Shown: positions 44,092 through 53,555, counted from the stretch's first letter. The stretch is DNA of 64,000 nt from Saccharibacillus kuerlensis DSM 22868 (GCF_000378145.1 NZ_KB899277.1:496001-560000), one strand, 5' to 3'. A program made the numbers and translations. The notes: generated by a model not told the origin, from the letters alone.

Positions 44092-44168
44092 TGGTCGGGA
44101 TGACACGATTTGAACATGCGACCCCCTGCTCCCAAAGCAGGTGCTCTACCAAGCTGAGCTACATCCCG
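44092..44168 (-). tRNA. tRNA-Pro (TGG)
   Basis: 77 nt including an encoded CCA (44094-44092). Acceptor CGGGATG / CATCCCG, D arm TAGCTCAGCTTGGTAGAGC, anticodon loop TTTGGGA (anticodon TGG), T-loop TTCAAAT. Discriminator A. Confidence 0.95.
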
Positions 44169-44217
44169 ACATTAGCTATTGCCTTTTGGCTGCTGCGTCC
44201 TCTTGAGGACAAGAAAT

Positions 44218-44246
44218 AATATACCATGCCCTGAACTTAATTGCAA
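44218..44246 (-). promoter_or_regulatory. Sigma-A promoter of the tRNA pair
   Basis: On the minus strand, TTGCAA (44246-44241), 17-bp spacer, TATATT (44223-44218), about 50 bp before tRNA-Pro. Confidence 0.65.
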
Positions 44247-44255
44247 GCTTTATTT

Positions 44256-44299
44256 TAAAAAAAGTATTTTACCGAATAAAAACGGCAAAATACTTTTAC
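44256..44299 (-). terminator. Terminator of the GGDEF-EAL gene
   Basis: Stem AAAGTATTTT(A)CCG / CGGC(A)AAAATACTTTT with T-runs on the minus strand, about 33 nt after the stop codon. Confidence 0.8.
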
Positions 44300-44331
44300 A
44301 TATACAGCAATGTTTATAGCTTGCCAAGAGT

Positions 44332-46431
44332 CTACCCTAACTGCTTCTGCCTCAAAAACAACTGTTCGAAAAGCTTTGCCGGTACCGGACGGCTGAACAG
44401 AAACCCCTGCGCTTCATGACAGTTTTGAAGGCGAAGAAACTCGAGCTGCTCTTTGTTCTCTACCCCTTCGGCCGTAACCTTCAGCTTCAGATGATGTGCC
44501 ATCGAAGCAATGGTCGACACGATCGCCGCATCGCTCTCGCCGCTCATCACTTCGCTAACGAACGAACGGTCGATTTTCAGACGATCAATCGGCATGTTTT
44601 TCAAATAATGCAGCGAGCTGTATCCTGTTCCGAAATCGTCGATGCTGATATGCAGGCCCAGCTGTTTGAAGCGTTTCAACTGTTCAAAGGCCGCATTCTT
44701 ATCCTCGGTCATACTCTCGGTAATCTCCAGTTCCACATATTGCGGATCAAGACCAATCCATTTGAGCATACGTTCAATTTGGTCGGCCAGCCCCGGCTGG
44801 CGGAACTGCCGAATCGACAGGTTAACCGATACACAGAGCGATTGGTAACCTTGATTCTGCCATTCTTTGTTCTGCCTGCAGGCTTCTTGAAGGACCCATT
44901 CGCCCAGAGGTACAATAAGGCCGCTTTCTTCCGCCAACGGAATAAAATCATTAGGCGGAACAACGCCTCGCTGCGGATGGTTCCAGCGGACAAGAGCTTC
45001 CATGCCCAAGATGTGGCCGTGCTCCACTGACATTTTCGGCTGATATTCTAGGTAAAATTCTTTCCGCTCCAATCCTTTGCGCAGATCGCTTTCCAGCAGA
45101 AGTTTCTCGCGAGCTGCTGTCGTTATTCCTTCGCAGAAACATTTGATTTCGGTTCCCTGCTCTTTGGCCAGATGTACGGCCGCATCCGCACTCTGCAGCA
45201 GAGCGTCCGCTGCATGTCCGTCTTCGGGATAAACAGCAATTCCGACCGACAGGGCTACGTAGTATTCTATTCCGCCTACGTTGACCGGGCATTCGAATTG
45301 GTTCAGCAGAGCGCGGGCACGCCGCATCGTCTCTTCACGTCCGCTCAGCGGCAGCACAACAGCAAATTCGTCCCCTCCGGTACGAAACACTTCCTCCGGC
45401 CCCTCTATATGATGCCCCAGCATTTCCGAAACGATACCGAGCAGCCGATCGCCGGCTTCGTATCCCAGCGAATCGTTGATCGTCTTAAAACGGTTAATGT
45501 TCAGAACCATAATCGACGTTTGGCTGCTGCTTGACTCTGCCAAATGGGAGTTCAAACGAATATGCAGGCTGCGGCGGTTGGGCAGACCGGTCAAATCGTC
45601 GTTATAAGCGAGAAACTCGATTCGTTCCTCCGCTTCGCGTCTTTCCCGCAGCGGCTCTGAGATCGATAGTCGGATTCCCTGACTCACAAAAATGCTGTAA
45701 GCCAGCGCATGCAGTGCCGAAACGACTAGCAGAGGACCATTCGAGGAATCTCCGGTCTGAAGCAGCAAAATCTGACTCACCCCAAAAATGCTCAAGGACT
45801 GTACCGCAATCCAGAGCACTTTAACCCTTTTTTTACGATAACATATGTATAATCTTCCCGCTGCGATTAAAACTGCGGCAAGCGCTAAAACAGCCAGCGT
45901 CAGATCGATAGTCTCGGTTCTGCCAGGCTTCAATTGATCGCGAGCCAAAAACAATAGACCCGCTGCGGCGGCAGTCAAAAGCGGCAGTCCGAAATATAAC
46001 AGGCGTACCGGAAGGCGGCTCGGTCGGTCAGGCAGAGCGAACAGCAGCAGCAGACCTGTCGCATATATGAGCGCAGACAGTGACAACAGCCATTCGCTAT
46101 CCGCTCGGCCCAATTCCGGAGCTGATGTAAACAGGGGATACAGCTTAGTCCATACGTAGAAAATCTCGACCGATCCTACGGCCCCCATCAATCTGACCAT
46201 ACGCTTGCTGTAGCTGCCGATTTTGTGCTCAAACAGCGGAGTCACATGAAAATAGACCGTTAGACAAGCTGTAACGGAGAAGCAGGCGGTCAGCAGCATT
46301 AAAGCGTAAGGCCACGGACGATCGGCACCTGCGGTATTAATCATATATTCGATTGCTTGGCATACAAGCCAAAGGGCACAGACGGAAAAGATACAAAAGG
46401 TCAATTGGCGAATCGCCGAAGTCGTTTTCAT
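44332..46431 (-). CDS. Membrane GGDEF-EAL protein (cyclic di-GMP turnover)
   Basis: 699 residues. About eight membrane segments (residues 10-265) are followed by a GGDEF domain with intact RTGGDEF and an EAL domain with MEALVRWNHP, VSVNLSIRQF, ELEITES, IDDFGTGYSSLHYLK, KIDRSF, TAEGVE and a QGFLFSRP end. All residues needed for phosphodiesterase activity are visible, and the GGDEF half also looks intact but lacks an RxxD inhibitory site. It may therefore hydrolyse and/or make cyclic di-GMP. It is monocistronic and is the second cyclic di-GMP gene in the window, the other lying behind zapA. Confidence 0.92.
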   Translation of the reverse strand: MKTTSAIRQLTFCIFSVCALWLVCQAIEYMINTAGADRPWPYALMLLTACFSVTACLTVYFHVTPLFEHKIGSYSKRMVRLMGAVGSVEIFYVWTKLYPLFTSAPELGRADSEWLLSLSALIYATGLLLLFALPDRPSRLPVRLLYFGLPLLTAAAAGLLFLARDQLKPGRTETIDLTLAVLALAAVLIAAGRLYICYRKKRVKVLWIAVQSLSIFGVSQILLLQTGDSSNGPLLVVSALHALAYSIFVSQGIRLSISEPLRERREAEERIEFLAYNDDLTGLPNRRSLHIRLNSHLAESSSSQTSIMVLNINRFKTINDSLGYEAGDRLLGIVSEMLGHHIEGPEEVFRTGGDEFAVVLPLSGREETMRRARALLNQFECPVNVGGIEYYVALSVGIAVYPEDGHAADALLQSADAAVHLAKEQGTEIKCFCEGITTAAREKLLLESDLRKGLERKEFYLEYQPKMSVEHGHILGMEALVRWNHPQRGVVPPNDFIPLAEESGLIVPLGEWVLQEACRQNKEWQNQGYQSLCVSVNLSIRQFRQPGLADQIERMLKWIGLDPQYVELEITESMTEDKNAAFEQLKRFKQLGLHISIDDFGTGYSSLHYLKNMPIDRLKIDRSFVSEVMSGESDAAIVSTIASMAHHLKLKVTAEGVENKEQLEFLRLQNCHEAQGFLFSRPVPAKLFEQLFLRQKQLG

Positions 46432-46659
46432 TCATTCACTTCCGTCCTGCTGGGATGTCGTCTGGTCAAATTTGTATCGTCTTCGTTGTTAAATTCTACT
46501 CTTCCCGGCCAACTCCTGCCCGTTCTACAGCTAATCGGTCAAATTTCTTCTAATTTCATTCATAAAGAAAGAAAAAGCTTCCTACCGTACAACAATATTA
46601 TCACAGAAAACTGGCAGAGCATTACGGCTGTCCTGCATCTCATGTTCTGCATATTCGGC
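46432..46659. other. Intergenic stretch upstream of the GGDEF-EAL gene
   Basis: About 230 nt with no gene, repeat or RNA motif that I can recognise. It should include the promoter of the GGDEF-EAL gene. Confidence 0.4.
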
Positions 46660-46703
46660 AAAAAGCCCCGGATGTTCGAATAAGTCGAATTCCGGAGCTT
46701 TGT
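46660..46703 (-). terminator. Terminator of the MoxR-DUF58-DUF4129 operon
   Basis: Stem AAAGC(C)CCGGA / TCCGG(A)GCTTT with an inner TTCGA / TCGAA hairpin, followed on the minus strand by TTTTT. It lies about 47 nt after the last gene. Confidence 0.82.
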
Positions 46704-46750
46704 TTGATTTTTGGGGAACACTTTAGGCTTCAAGTGGATGAACTTTGTGG

Positions 46751-48019
46751 CTATACTGTGTTTCGCCGACGATCCCCGTTCCTCTCCTTTGCTTGGCCGC
46801 TATAACGCGTTTCATTGTACTGTTCAATCAGCTTATCCAATTGTTGGCTGTCCGGCTCCTGAGCAAACGGACTATCGGCAATATCACGTCCCGTTTCAGC
46901 AGGTGTAAGTCCGGGCTTGAACTGGTAACCTCGTTTTCCCGCTTCGCGAACCAGTCGAAAATAAGCTCTTCTCGGGCCTTCAGGTGGTTCGAGGCTCTTA
47001 CTGGTGGTCCGTCGCACCTTTTTCCGTGCCCCGACATCCAGTTTCTCAGTCGTATCCGCATAAGCGATCTGTTCGGGCTGCTGCAGAGGACGCGCCGCAA
47101 TGCGCCAATTGGCCAACAAACGTTTCAGCCAAGCCGGGAAGCGTTCAAACAATATGGCATACAGCCATCTTAGCAGCATAAAAATGGCAGTTGCAGCAGC
47201 AAGCGAGAAAATGCCGGCAACTCCCCAAATGACCCAGCGCTCCCACCCGGCTTCTCCTTGATCGTCTTCACCCTCTTCGGGAATGATATAGGCCTCTGAA
47301 AGCCCAGACGACTCCGGAGGCGGCTCTGACGGCAGTGTCCCGCTGTCAAAGTCAAAGCCGAGAATCTGCTGCCAGAGGCGATACAGCCATTCTAGAACGA
47401 CAGAAAACTGGGTTACGCCGCCAATGATTATAATTACCGTCAGTAGAACTGCCATAAAGCCGCGGTTTATCATCAGCAGTCGGCCTGAAGGAATTTCTTC
47501 GCTGTCCGACAGTCCTAGAGCTTCCCGCACTTTTTTCGTATTCCTGCGGAGCAGCAGAACCGCCAAAGTGGCTGTACCCGCCGCATAGACTGAGAATGCA
47601 TAAGGTTGAAGAATGCCTGGCTTCAGTGCCCACGTGTACAATGCGAAAGCACCAATCAGAGAACAGCCGACAAGCAGCGTTTCCCAGCGTCCCTCCGAAG
47701 CCCGGATCATCTGATATACGCCTCTTGTGCCTGCAGCGATCAGCAGCGCGAGCAGAAAGATAATCCGTCCATCCATAGATACAAGCACAGCCATAAGCAC
47801 AGCCAACAGAGCGGGAAAGATCACTGCAGCCAGATGCGCTTTTTCTTTCGACAAGCGTTGACCGGCGATGCTTCCTGCAAATACGCTCAGTCCGAAAAAT
47901 GCTGTAATAATGAATGGCGAAACATCCAATATGTACATAGATATAAGGAGCAGCACGGGGTAAAAAAGTGCCGTTTGGCCGAGTGCCACAGCCAGCGAAT
48001 TCGTCAGTATCTTTTTCAT
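46751..48019 (-). CDS. Membrane protein with C-terminal DUF4129, second copy
   Basis: 422 residues with about eight membrane segments: a block in 10-135 and others near 185-205 and 265-290. The C-terminal cytosolic tail has the DUF4129 signature (RRAYFRLVREAGKRGYQFKPGLTPAETGRDIAD ... LDKLIEQYNETRYSG). In related operons the DUF4129 protein is a transglutaminase-like membrane protein; no transglutaminase Cys/His domain is present here. It overlaps the DUF58 gene upstream by 4 nt. It is a paralogue of the protein at 49249-50526. Confidence 0.82.
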   Translation of the reverse strand: MKKILTNSLAVALGQTALFYPVLLLISMYILDVSPFIITAFFGLSVFAGSIAGQRLSKEKAHLAAVIFPALLAVLMAVLVSMDGRIIFLLALLIAAGTRGVYQMIRASEGRWETLLVGCSLIGAFALYTWALKPGILQPYAFSVYAAGTATLAVLLLRRNTKKVREALGLSDSEEIPSGRLLMINRGFMAVLLTVIIIIGGVTQFSVVLEWLYRLWQQILGFDFDSGTLPSEPPPESSGLSEAYIIPEEGEDDQGEAGWERWVIWGVAGIFSLAAATAIFMLLRWLYAILFERFPAWLKRLLANWRIAARPLQQPEQIAYADTTEKLDVGARKKVRRTTSKSLEPPEGPRRAYFRLVREAGKRGYQFKPGLTPAETGRDIADSPFAQEPDSQQLDKLIEQYNETRYSGQAKERNGDRRRNTV

Positions 48020-49185
48020 GCGCCGGCCTCCTTCCGTAAAGCCGAGTATACAGAGTCTTTCGCTTCGCGAGCGCGAGGCGGAGCTGCCGCTTCTACAGGA
48101 TTAATTGTAACCACTTTGTGCCCAAGGCGCTCCAACCGCTTGGACGCTTGGCGAATCTCCGTGGAATCCGCAGATGTAATGACGATGTAATCCCGTGATA
48201 CGCCCCGCTCTTCCGTCTCGGCGATCAGACAGTCGGCCAGACTTCTGCGTTTATGGAGCCGTATTCCGGCCATTGCTTCCATAAGAAGCTGATGATGAGC
48301 CGAGCCTCCGCCCGGAGGAATCCGCTGTGCAGACAGCGTATGCGCATTATGCGTAAAGCCTACCGGCACCCCGTCTGCAATTAACTGGGAAGCACAGGTA
48401 GCGGCCAAGCTAATTACGTGTTCCGCTTCGGCTTCTCCACCACCGCCCTGAAGGCCGACAACGACCTGTCCGATATCAAGCACGATCATGACGTACGGAT
48501 CGGCAGAATGTCCCTGCCGGTACACTTGAAGTCCTCCGGTTCGGGCACTGGCTTTCCAATCGATCCGGTTCATGGGATCGCCAGGCGCATATTCGCGCGA
48601 ACCTTCGATCATAAAGGGATCATCCATAATCCAGCGCCGTACGGCAAACTCACCCTGCCAGCTTCTCCACTCGTACGGCATACGAGCTTGGTCCAGCAGC
48701 TTGGGATAAACGATTAACGGACTTCCGACGTGTTCGGAACGCGAGCGTTCCATGAAGCCGAGCAGATCGCCAGCGGTCATAAACACGGTAGACAGCTTGA
48801 ATATGCCGCGTCCTTCGCAGGTTATAAAATGTCTTCGTGTTACTCGCCGCCGGGGCATCAGTGCAAAGCCGCTTGTATGCGTCTGATAAACGCTGCCCAC
48901 TGCCATTTTTACAGACTTCTGACCGCGAAAACGAAATACGGAAGGGAATTCAGATTCCAACCGCAGCCAAGGGATTGGCAGCTTTTTATCGTTCTCGATC
49001 ACTTCGATCAGCTCCAGATCTTCTCCGGCGTGACATCTTTCCCGGTCAAATCGTCTGCTGTAGCGAACTCCCCGCAGCGCGAAACGCCCGATCAGCTGCG
49101 CCTGCAGCACAGCCAACAGAATGCCCGTAAAAATCATCCAAAATAAAGCCAAATTCATCCCTTCTTTCTTCAAGAGGACGTGCAT
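48016..49185 (-). CDS. DUF58-domain protein, second copy
   Basis: 389 residues. One or two N-terminal membrane segments are followed by a DUF58 domain with the motif EYAPGDPMNRIDWKASARTGGLQVYRQGHS near residues 200-230 and a vWA-like fold after it. DUF58 proteins work with MoxR ATPases, probably in assembly of cell-envelope or secreted complexes. The ATG at 49185 has AAGGA 8 nt upstream; an internal ATG at 49158 is also possible. It lies 63 nt after the first DUF4129 gene. It is paralogous to the DUF58 gene at 50523-51677. Confidence 0.87.
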   Translation of the reverse strand: MHVLLKKEGMNLALFWMIFTGILLAVLQAQLIGRFALRGVRYSRRFDRERCHAGEDLELIEVIENDKKLPIPWLRLESEFPSVFRFRGQKSVKMAVGSVYQTHTSGFALMPRRRVTRRHFITCEGRGIFKLSTVFMTAGDLLGFMERSRSEHVGSPLIVYPKLLDQARMPYEWRSWQGEFAVRRWIMDDPFMIEGSREYAPGDPMNRIDWKASARTGGLQVYRQGHSADPYVMIVLDIGQVVVGLQGGGGEAEAEHVISLAATCASQLIADGVPVGFTHNAHTLSAQRIPPGGGSAHHQLLMEAMAGIRLHKRRSLADCLIAETEERGVSRDYIVITSADSTEIRQASKRLERLGHKVVTINPVEAAAPPRAREAKDSVYSALRKEAGA

Positions 49186-49248
49186 CCTAATATTCCTTAT
49201 TCCTCCATTATAAGTGATAAGAATTTAAATAGAAAAAAAAGAGAAGCG

Positions 49249-50526
49249 TTATTCGCGCTCCTTCTCTTTTCCGCTGCGGTAGCGTGCATCGTTATAACGT
49301 TCCACCAACTTCTCCAATTCCGCGGAAGAGAGCTCCGTATAACGGCCTCCGGACAATTCGCGGCCATTCTCCGCCGGCGTACGGCTGGCTTTGAAGAGAA
49401 AGCCCCGCCGGGCCGCATGAAGAATGATGCTGCGATAACGAAGCTTCGGATCTTCACCGGTATATTCCGCTGCGCGGCGAAAAGGGCGGAAGCGGCGCTT
49501 TTTCGTTCCTGCCTGCTCGGCGGTCAACTTCTCCGCCCGATCCGTGTAATCCTTACCCTCTTGCGAAGCGCGAATCTCTCGCATAAGTCCTAATCTGGTC
49601 GCGATCTTTCGAATCAGATTGCGAAGACCGTTTGGCAGCCAGCGGCCGAATAGACGGTACAGCAGCCAGAGAATCACGGAGGCTATAACCAGCGTAAACA
49701 AGATTTGCAGGATAAGTCCGACCCTTTTCAACCAGAGCGGCGTTTCTCCTCCCTCTTCACCGAGAGCCTGAATCGCCGAGTAATCGACAGCTGGCATGTT
49801 TGGAATTTCCGGAATCGGCTGCCCCCCCGTATTTGAGAAGATGGACAGCCACCATTCCCGAATAGCTCCCAGTATGCCTGTCGGCCCTCCAATAATACCG
49901 ACTACAACGACAAGCAGTGCCACCATCCAAGTCAACCGTCGGTTCATCATCAGAACCCCACCAAGCGATGACGTCTCCTGACCCGCGGCATTTCGTACCC
50001 GATCGCCGTTGATCAGCAGTAGAGTAAGCGCCAGCAGCAGCACGGCGATCATATACAAGAACGGCCGATAAGTGGAAAGCTCGGCTGTTCGTCCGGCGAC
50101 TACGTACAGAATAAGCATGGCACCCAGCCCGCTGAGCGGAATTCGAAGCTGCATATTGTCCCACAGCTGTCTGCGGCCGGTCAGCAGTCCTCGGAGAGCA
50201 GCAAGCAGTAGGGCTGCAGCTGCGGCTCCCCGAATCAGCAGACCGGCCGGGATCAACAGCGCAATTAGAATTCCGAATGCGAAGGGCAGCAGCGTCGGCC
50301 AAGAGCCCATGCGCCTTTGTGCCTGCCGCAGGCCTATCAGACTGGCAGCCGCATGCAGAACAAATAGAGGGAATAGCAGCAGCAGATCCGGCAGCTGCAG
50401 TATGTAATGCGCCAGCAGAACGACAGCTGAATAAACAGACAGTGTTTCAAGAAGCGAATAGGCAGCCGGACGGCCCAAACCCTGCAGCATAGGCGGTCGA
50501 ATCGGCTCTTTCTCCATCGTTTTCAT
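49249..50526 (-). CDS. Membrane protein with C-terminal DUF4129, first copy
   Basis: 425 residues with about eight membrane segments and a C-terminal DUF4129 tail (LRYRSIILHAARRGFLFKASRTPAENGRELSG ... LEKLVERYNDARYRSG). It shares topology and the tail motif with the second copy at 46751-48019. Like that copy it lacks the transglutaminase domain seen in the YebA/TgpA proteins of other operons. It overlaps the DUF58 gene upstream by 4 nt (ATGA). Confidence 0.82.
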   Translation of the reverse strand: MKTMEKEPIRPPMLQGLGRPAAYSLLETLSVYSAVVLLAHYILQLPDLLLLFPLFVLHAAASLIGLRQAQRRMGSWPTLLPFAFGILIALLIPAGLLIRGAAAAALLLAALRGLLTGRRQLWDNMQLRIPLSGLGAMLILYVVAGRTAELSTYRPFLYMIAVLLLALTLLLINGDRVRNAAGQETSSLGGVLMMNRRLTWMVALLVVVVGIIGGPTGILGAIREWWLSIFSNTGGQPIPEIPNMPAVDYSAIQALGEEGGETPLWLKRVGLILQILFTLVIASVILWLLYRLFGRWLPNGLRNLIRKIATRLGLMREIRASQEGKDYTDRAEKLTAEQAGTKKRRFRPFRRAAEYTGEDPKLRYRSIILHAARRGFLFKASRTPAENGRELSGGRYTELSSAELEKLVERYNDARYRSGKEKERE

Positions 50527-51677
50527 AATACGGCCTCCTCTTTGCGCGGCGCTTCACGGTTCTGTGACGAACGGGTGCCGGAAGCTGCAGTATGGGTTCC
50601 ATCGGCCGAAAATCCTGTCACACCTACCCGATGACCGAGCGCTTCCAGTGCAGCGATCGCTTCCTCCAGCTTGGCCGAACGGTGAGCCGTAATGATCAAA
50701 TAGTCGATCGGCTCGCTAGCCTCACGACGTGTTTCCAGCAGCAGCAGATCAGAGAAGGGTTGGCGTGATTTCATTTCAAGCGCAGCCATCGTCTCCATCA
50801 TCCTGTTGAGGTGCACCGGTCCGTAATCCGTTTCCAGTCGGTATCCGTCTTCGCCAAGCTGAGAATCTCCATTATGTGCAAACCCAGCAGCCATCCCCTG
50901 GCCGATCAGCGAAGCCGCACAGGTCGCCGCCAATGACAGCTGCCGCTCGATCAGTCCTGGGCGGGTTACAACACTCCACATCGTTTCCGAGTCTTCGATG
51001 TTCAACAGAATCATGACTCGGGGATCGGCCGAATATCCGCTCTTGTGTACCTGAAGCTGACCTGTGCGCGCACTGGCTTTCCAATGAATCCGGTTCATCG
51101 GATCGCCCTGCGCATATTCGCGTACTCCTGTCATCAGAAAAGGATCCTCTACGATCCAGCGGCGCACCGACAGTTCTCCCTGCCATGTCTTCCATGATAT
51201 CGGCAGTTCTCCGTCTCCCAGCAATCGGGGATAGATGACTATTCTGCTGCGAAGGTCAATCCTTTTTGAAGGCGCATACATTCCAAATAAATCGCCACCT
51301 GTCATTGTAGCCGATTCAATTGGATAGATCCCTCGTTCCCGGCATGTGATCCGATGCGTTCGCGTAATTCTGGTTCGAGGCGGCAGCGTAAACAAGCTCG
51401 TATGATTTTGATAAATATTACCTTCACTGACGTTGGTCTCGGCACTTCGGGCAAAAGACAATGCCGAGGGCAGCATGGACTCCAGTCTTAACCAAGGAAC
51501 AGGCAGCGGCTTACGGTTGGAAATGGTCTCAACCATCTCAATCCGTTCACCTGCACGACAGGCATATTTACTGAAATCGCGCTTGTAATCGAGCCGTGCC
51601 AAGGCTGGCCTCCCTAACAGCCAGCCCTGCACGATCACAATCAGCGAGACCATAATCAGAAATCCGAGCAGCGCCAT
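50523..51677 (-). CDS. DUF58-domain protein, first copy
   Basis: 384 residues. N-terminal membrane segments are followed by a DUF58 domain with EYAQGDPMNRIHWKASARTGQLQVHKSGYSADPRV near residues 188-222. This block is nearly the same as in the second copy. The gene follows the MoxR gene with no gap (TAG then ATG), which is typical for the MoxR-DUF58 pair (Bacillus yeaC-yeaD). It is presumably the partner of MoxR in the same complex. Confidence 0.89.
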   Translation of the reverse strand: MALLGFLIMVSLIVIVQGWLLGRPALARLDYKRDFSKYACRAGERIEMVETISNRKPLPVPWLRLESMLPSALSFARSAETNVSEGNIYQNHTSLFTLPPRTRITRTHRITCRERGIYPIESATMTGGDLFGMYAPSKRIDLRSRIVIYPRLLGDGELPISWKTWQGELSVRRWIVEDPFLMTGVREYAQGDPMNRIHWKASARTGQLQVHKSGYSADPRVMILLNIEDSETMWSVVTRPGLIERQLSLAATCAASLIGQGMAAGFAHNGDSQLGEDGYRLETDYGPVHLNRMMETMAALEMKSRQPFSDLLLLETRREASEPIDYLIITAHRSAKLEEAIAALEALGHRVGVTGFSADGTHTAASGTRSSQNREAPRKEEAVL

Positions 51678-52646
51678 CTATCTCACTTCGCTTTCCAGTC
51701 CCTCTTCGCTTGGAACCGGGATTCGATCCGTCAGCTCCGCCAAGATGCGTTCCGCAGGATTGTCCTGCAGATCATAGCGGTTGTTCAGTACCAGGCGGTG
51801 CGCACAGACCGGAACGAGCAGCGTTTTGATATCGTCGGGCAGTACATAATCCCGGCCCTTGAGCGCTGCGTAAGCCTGACAGGCTCGCAGCAGCGACTGA
51901 GTGCCCCGCGGGCTGATACCGAGCGCAAGTTCCGGATGGCTTCTCGATGCCTCTGCAAGCGCCACAATATAATCCAGCAGATCATCGGCAATCGTCACTT
52001 GGCGGCACTGGCGCTGCGCTTCAAGCACTTGCTGCGCAGTGGCTGTCGCCGTCGTTGTCTCTGCCGAAATGCCTTCGGCCTGCATGGTCCGCCGCAGAAT
52101 CTCCCGCCCTTCCGGCGCCGAAGGATAACCCAGCTTCATCCGAATCATGAAACGGTCCATCTGCGCTTCCGGCAGCGGGAACGTTCCTTGATTGTCGACG
52201 GGATTCTGGGTAGCCAGCACCATAAAAGGCTGTTCCAACTTCATCGTCTGTCCGTCTACGCTGATCTGGCGTTCTTCCATGCATTCGAGCAGACTGGATT
52301 GAGTGCGGGGAGTAGCCCGGTTGATTTCGTCGGCCAGCACGATACGCGCAAACAGCGGACCGGGACGGAAATGAAACTCGCCATCTTTTTGATTATAGAA
52401 ATGGATACCCGTTAAGTCCGATGGCAGCAGGTCCGGCGTAAACTGGATACGCTGGAAGGTCAAGCTGAGCGAAGCGGCCAGACTCTTGGCCAGCATCGTC
52501 TTGCCTGTTCCCGGCACATCTTCGAGCAGTACATGTCCCGAAGCGAGCAGTGCAGTCAGCAGCAGATCAACTTCTTCGTCTTTGCCTACAATAATTTTCC
52601 CGATGTTTTGTTTGAGTTCGGCGGCCAGTTCTTGTACTCTTCTCAT
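51678..52646 (-). CDS. MoxR-family AAA+ ATPase
   Basis: 322 residues. Walker A is GTGKTML (residues 42-51 region), Walker B is LADEINRATPRTQSSLLECMEE, with sensor motif ATQNPVDNQGTFPLPEAQMDRF and a C-terminal ATPase lid. MoxR ATPases act as chaperones that activate or assemble partner proteins, here probably the DUF58/DUF4129 membrane proteins encoded directly behind it. Ribosome site GGAGG 6-7 nt before the ATG. It is the first gene of a five-gene operon. Confidence 0.94.
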   Translation of the reverse strand: MRRVQELAAELKQNIGKIIVGKDEEVDLLLTALLASGHVLLEDVPGTGKTMLAKSLAASLSLTFQRIQFTPDLLPSDLTGIHFYNQKDGEFHFRPGPLFARIVLADEINRATPRTQSSLLECMEERQISVDGQTMKLEQPFMVLATQNPVDNQGTFPLPEAQMDRFMIRMKLGYPSAPEGREILRRTMQAEGISAETTTATATAQQVLEAQRQCRQVTIADDLLDYIVALAEASRSHPELALGISPRGTQSLLRACQAYAALKGRDYVLPDDIKTLLVPVCAHRLVLNNRYDLQDNPAERILAELTDRIPVPSEEGLESEVR

Positions 52647-52750
52647 GAATATTCCTCCGTCTTTGCATAGGCTTCCTTACAATTCGAAAATGACAAGTTC
52701 CAGATATGTACCGAAGCTTCAGCTTATTCTTCCTATTTTTTCCTCATTTT

Positions 52751-52779
52751 ATTCTAGCAAACCTGATACTCTTTTCCAA
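52751..52779 (-). promoter_or_regulatory. Sigma-A promoter of the MoxR operon
   Basis: On the minus strand, TTGGAA (52779-52774), 17-bp spacer, TAGAAT (52756-52751), about 100 bp before the MoxR start. Confidence 0.68.
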
Positions 52780-52804
52780 ACATGGACTTTCTATAGGGGT
52801 AATA

Positions 52805-52868
52805 CGCTAAATATGTTTAAGCGTTTCTTCATTTATAAATATCTAGTATTTTGTGTAAATATTTAGCG
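52805..52868. other. 10-bp inverted repeat upstream of the MoxR promoter
   Basis: CGCTAAATAT (52805-52814) and ATATTTAGCG (52859-52868) are perfect inverted copies 44 bp apart in AT-rich DNA, 26 to 90 bp upstream of the -35 box. They could be two half sites of a regulator. The rest of the 52647-52920 gap shows nothing else. Confidence 0.4.
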
Positions 52869-52920
52869 ATATAAGTTGGCAGAAACAGCCTTCGCCAATC
52901 GTCTTGATCTTAAAAACACA

Positions 52921-52960
52921 AATAAAACCGGAAGGATCGGGAAAGATCACTTCCGGTTGG
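52921..52960 (-). terminator. Terminator of the zinc-ribbon-like gene
   Basis: Stem AACCGGAAG / CTTCCGGTT with a partly paired loop, followed on the minus strand by TTTTATTT. Confidence 0.78.
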
Positions 52961-53012
52961 TATAGGAAATTCATCATTGTCAGCAGTTTCTTCAATCCTG
53001 ATTAGAGACCGA

Positions 53013-53423
53013 TCAGCGTTTACTATGCTGCAGTTTCTCTAGCTTTTGACTCATTACCGCAAGGCGACGTTTCAGATCAACCTGCCAGCGCTTGTCGCCC
53101 ATGCCTTTGGCAACACCGAGCAGGTCAAGCGACATATCGATCTGATTTCGGACCGATTCAAGCTTGTCTTCGCTTTCCAAGCTGACGCAGTTGGCAAACA
53201 TCTCCGCTTCGTCCTCCAAAACGTAATCCTGGAAGTTGATCTCTGCTTCGCCATCTCCATGCGCGTATTCGGCCAGAATTTCATACTCGCTTTCCACTTT
53301 ATAATGAACTTCAATCCGTTGACATACCGGACAATATAACAGAGGAACGTTATGAACTTGCGTCCGATAATGCTTCAGCGTCCCCTTCGTTCCGATCATA
53401 CTGGCTCCGCAGCAGAAACTCAT
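53013..53423 (-). CDS. Small protein with a zinc-ribbon-like N-terminus
   Basis: 136 residues. Cys4, Cys5, then CPVC at about residues 31-34 suggest a YgiT-type zinc ribbon (CC ... CPVC). The middle part is acidic (EYAHGDGEAEINFQDYVLEDEAE), and the C-terminal half is helical and basic. The ribosome site AAGGAG is 11 nt before the ATG. It is monocistronic between the MoxR and peroxiredoxin genes. The family is not recognised; a DNA-binding or metal role would be a guess. Confidence 0.65.
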   Translation of the reverse strand: MSFCCGASMIGTKGTLKHYRTQVHNVPLLYCPVCQRIEVHYKVESEYEILAEYAHGDGEAEINFQDYVLEDEAEMFANCVSLESEDKLESVRNQIDMSLDLLGVAKGMGDKRWQVDLKRRLAVMSQKLEKLQHSKR

Positions 53424-53555
53424 GGCCGTTCACACTCCTTCATCTATTTCTAATCATATTATATCTATCAACCCAATTTCCACGCTTTGAACATTCACGT
53501 TCGGTTCAGCCCCATATTAGCATGTAAATCCCTGATATGCCAGCTGCAAAAGGTG

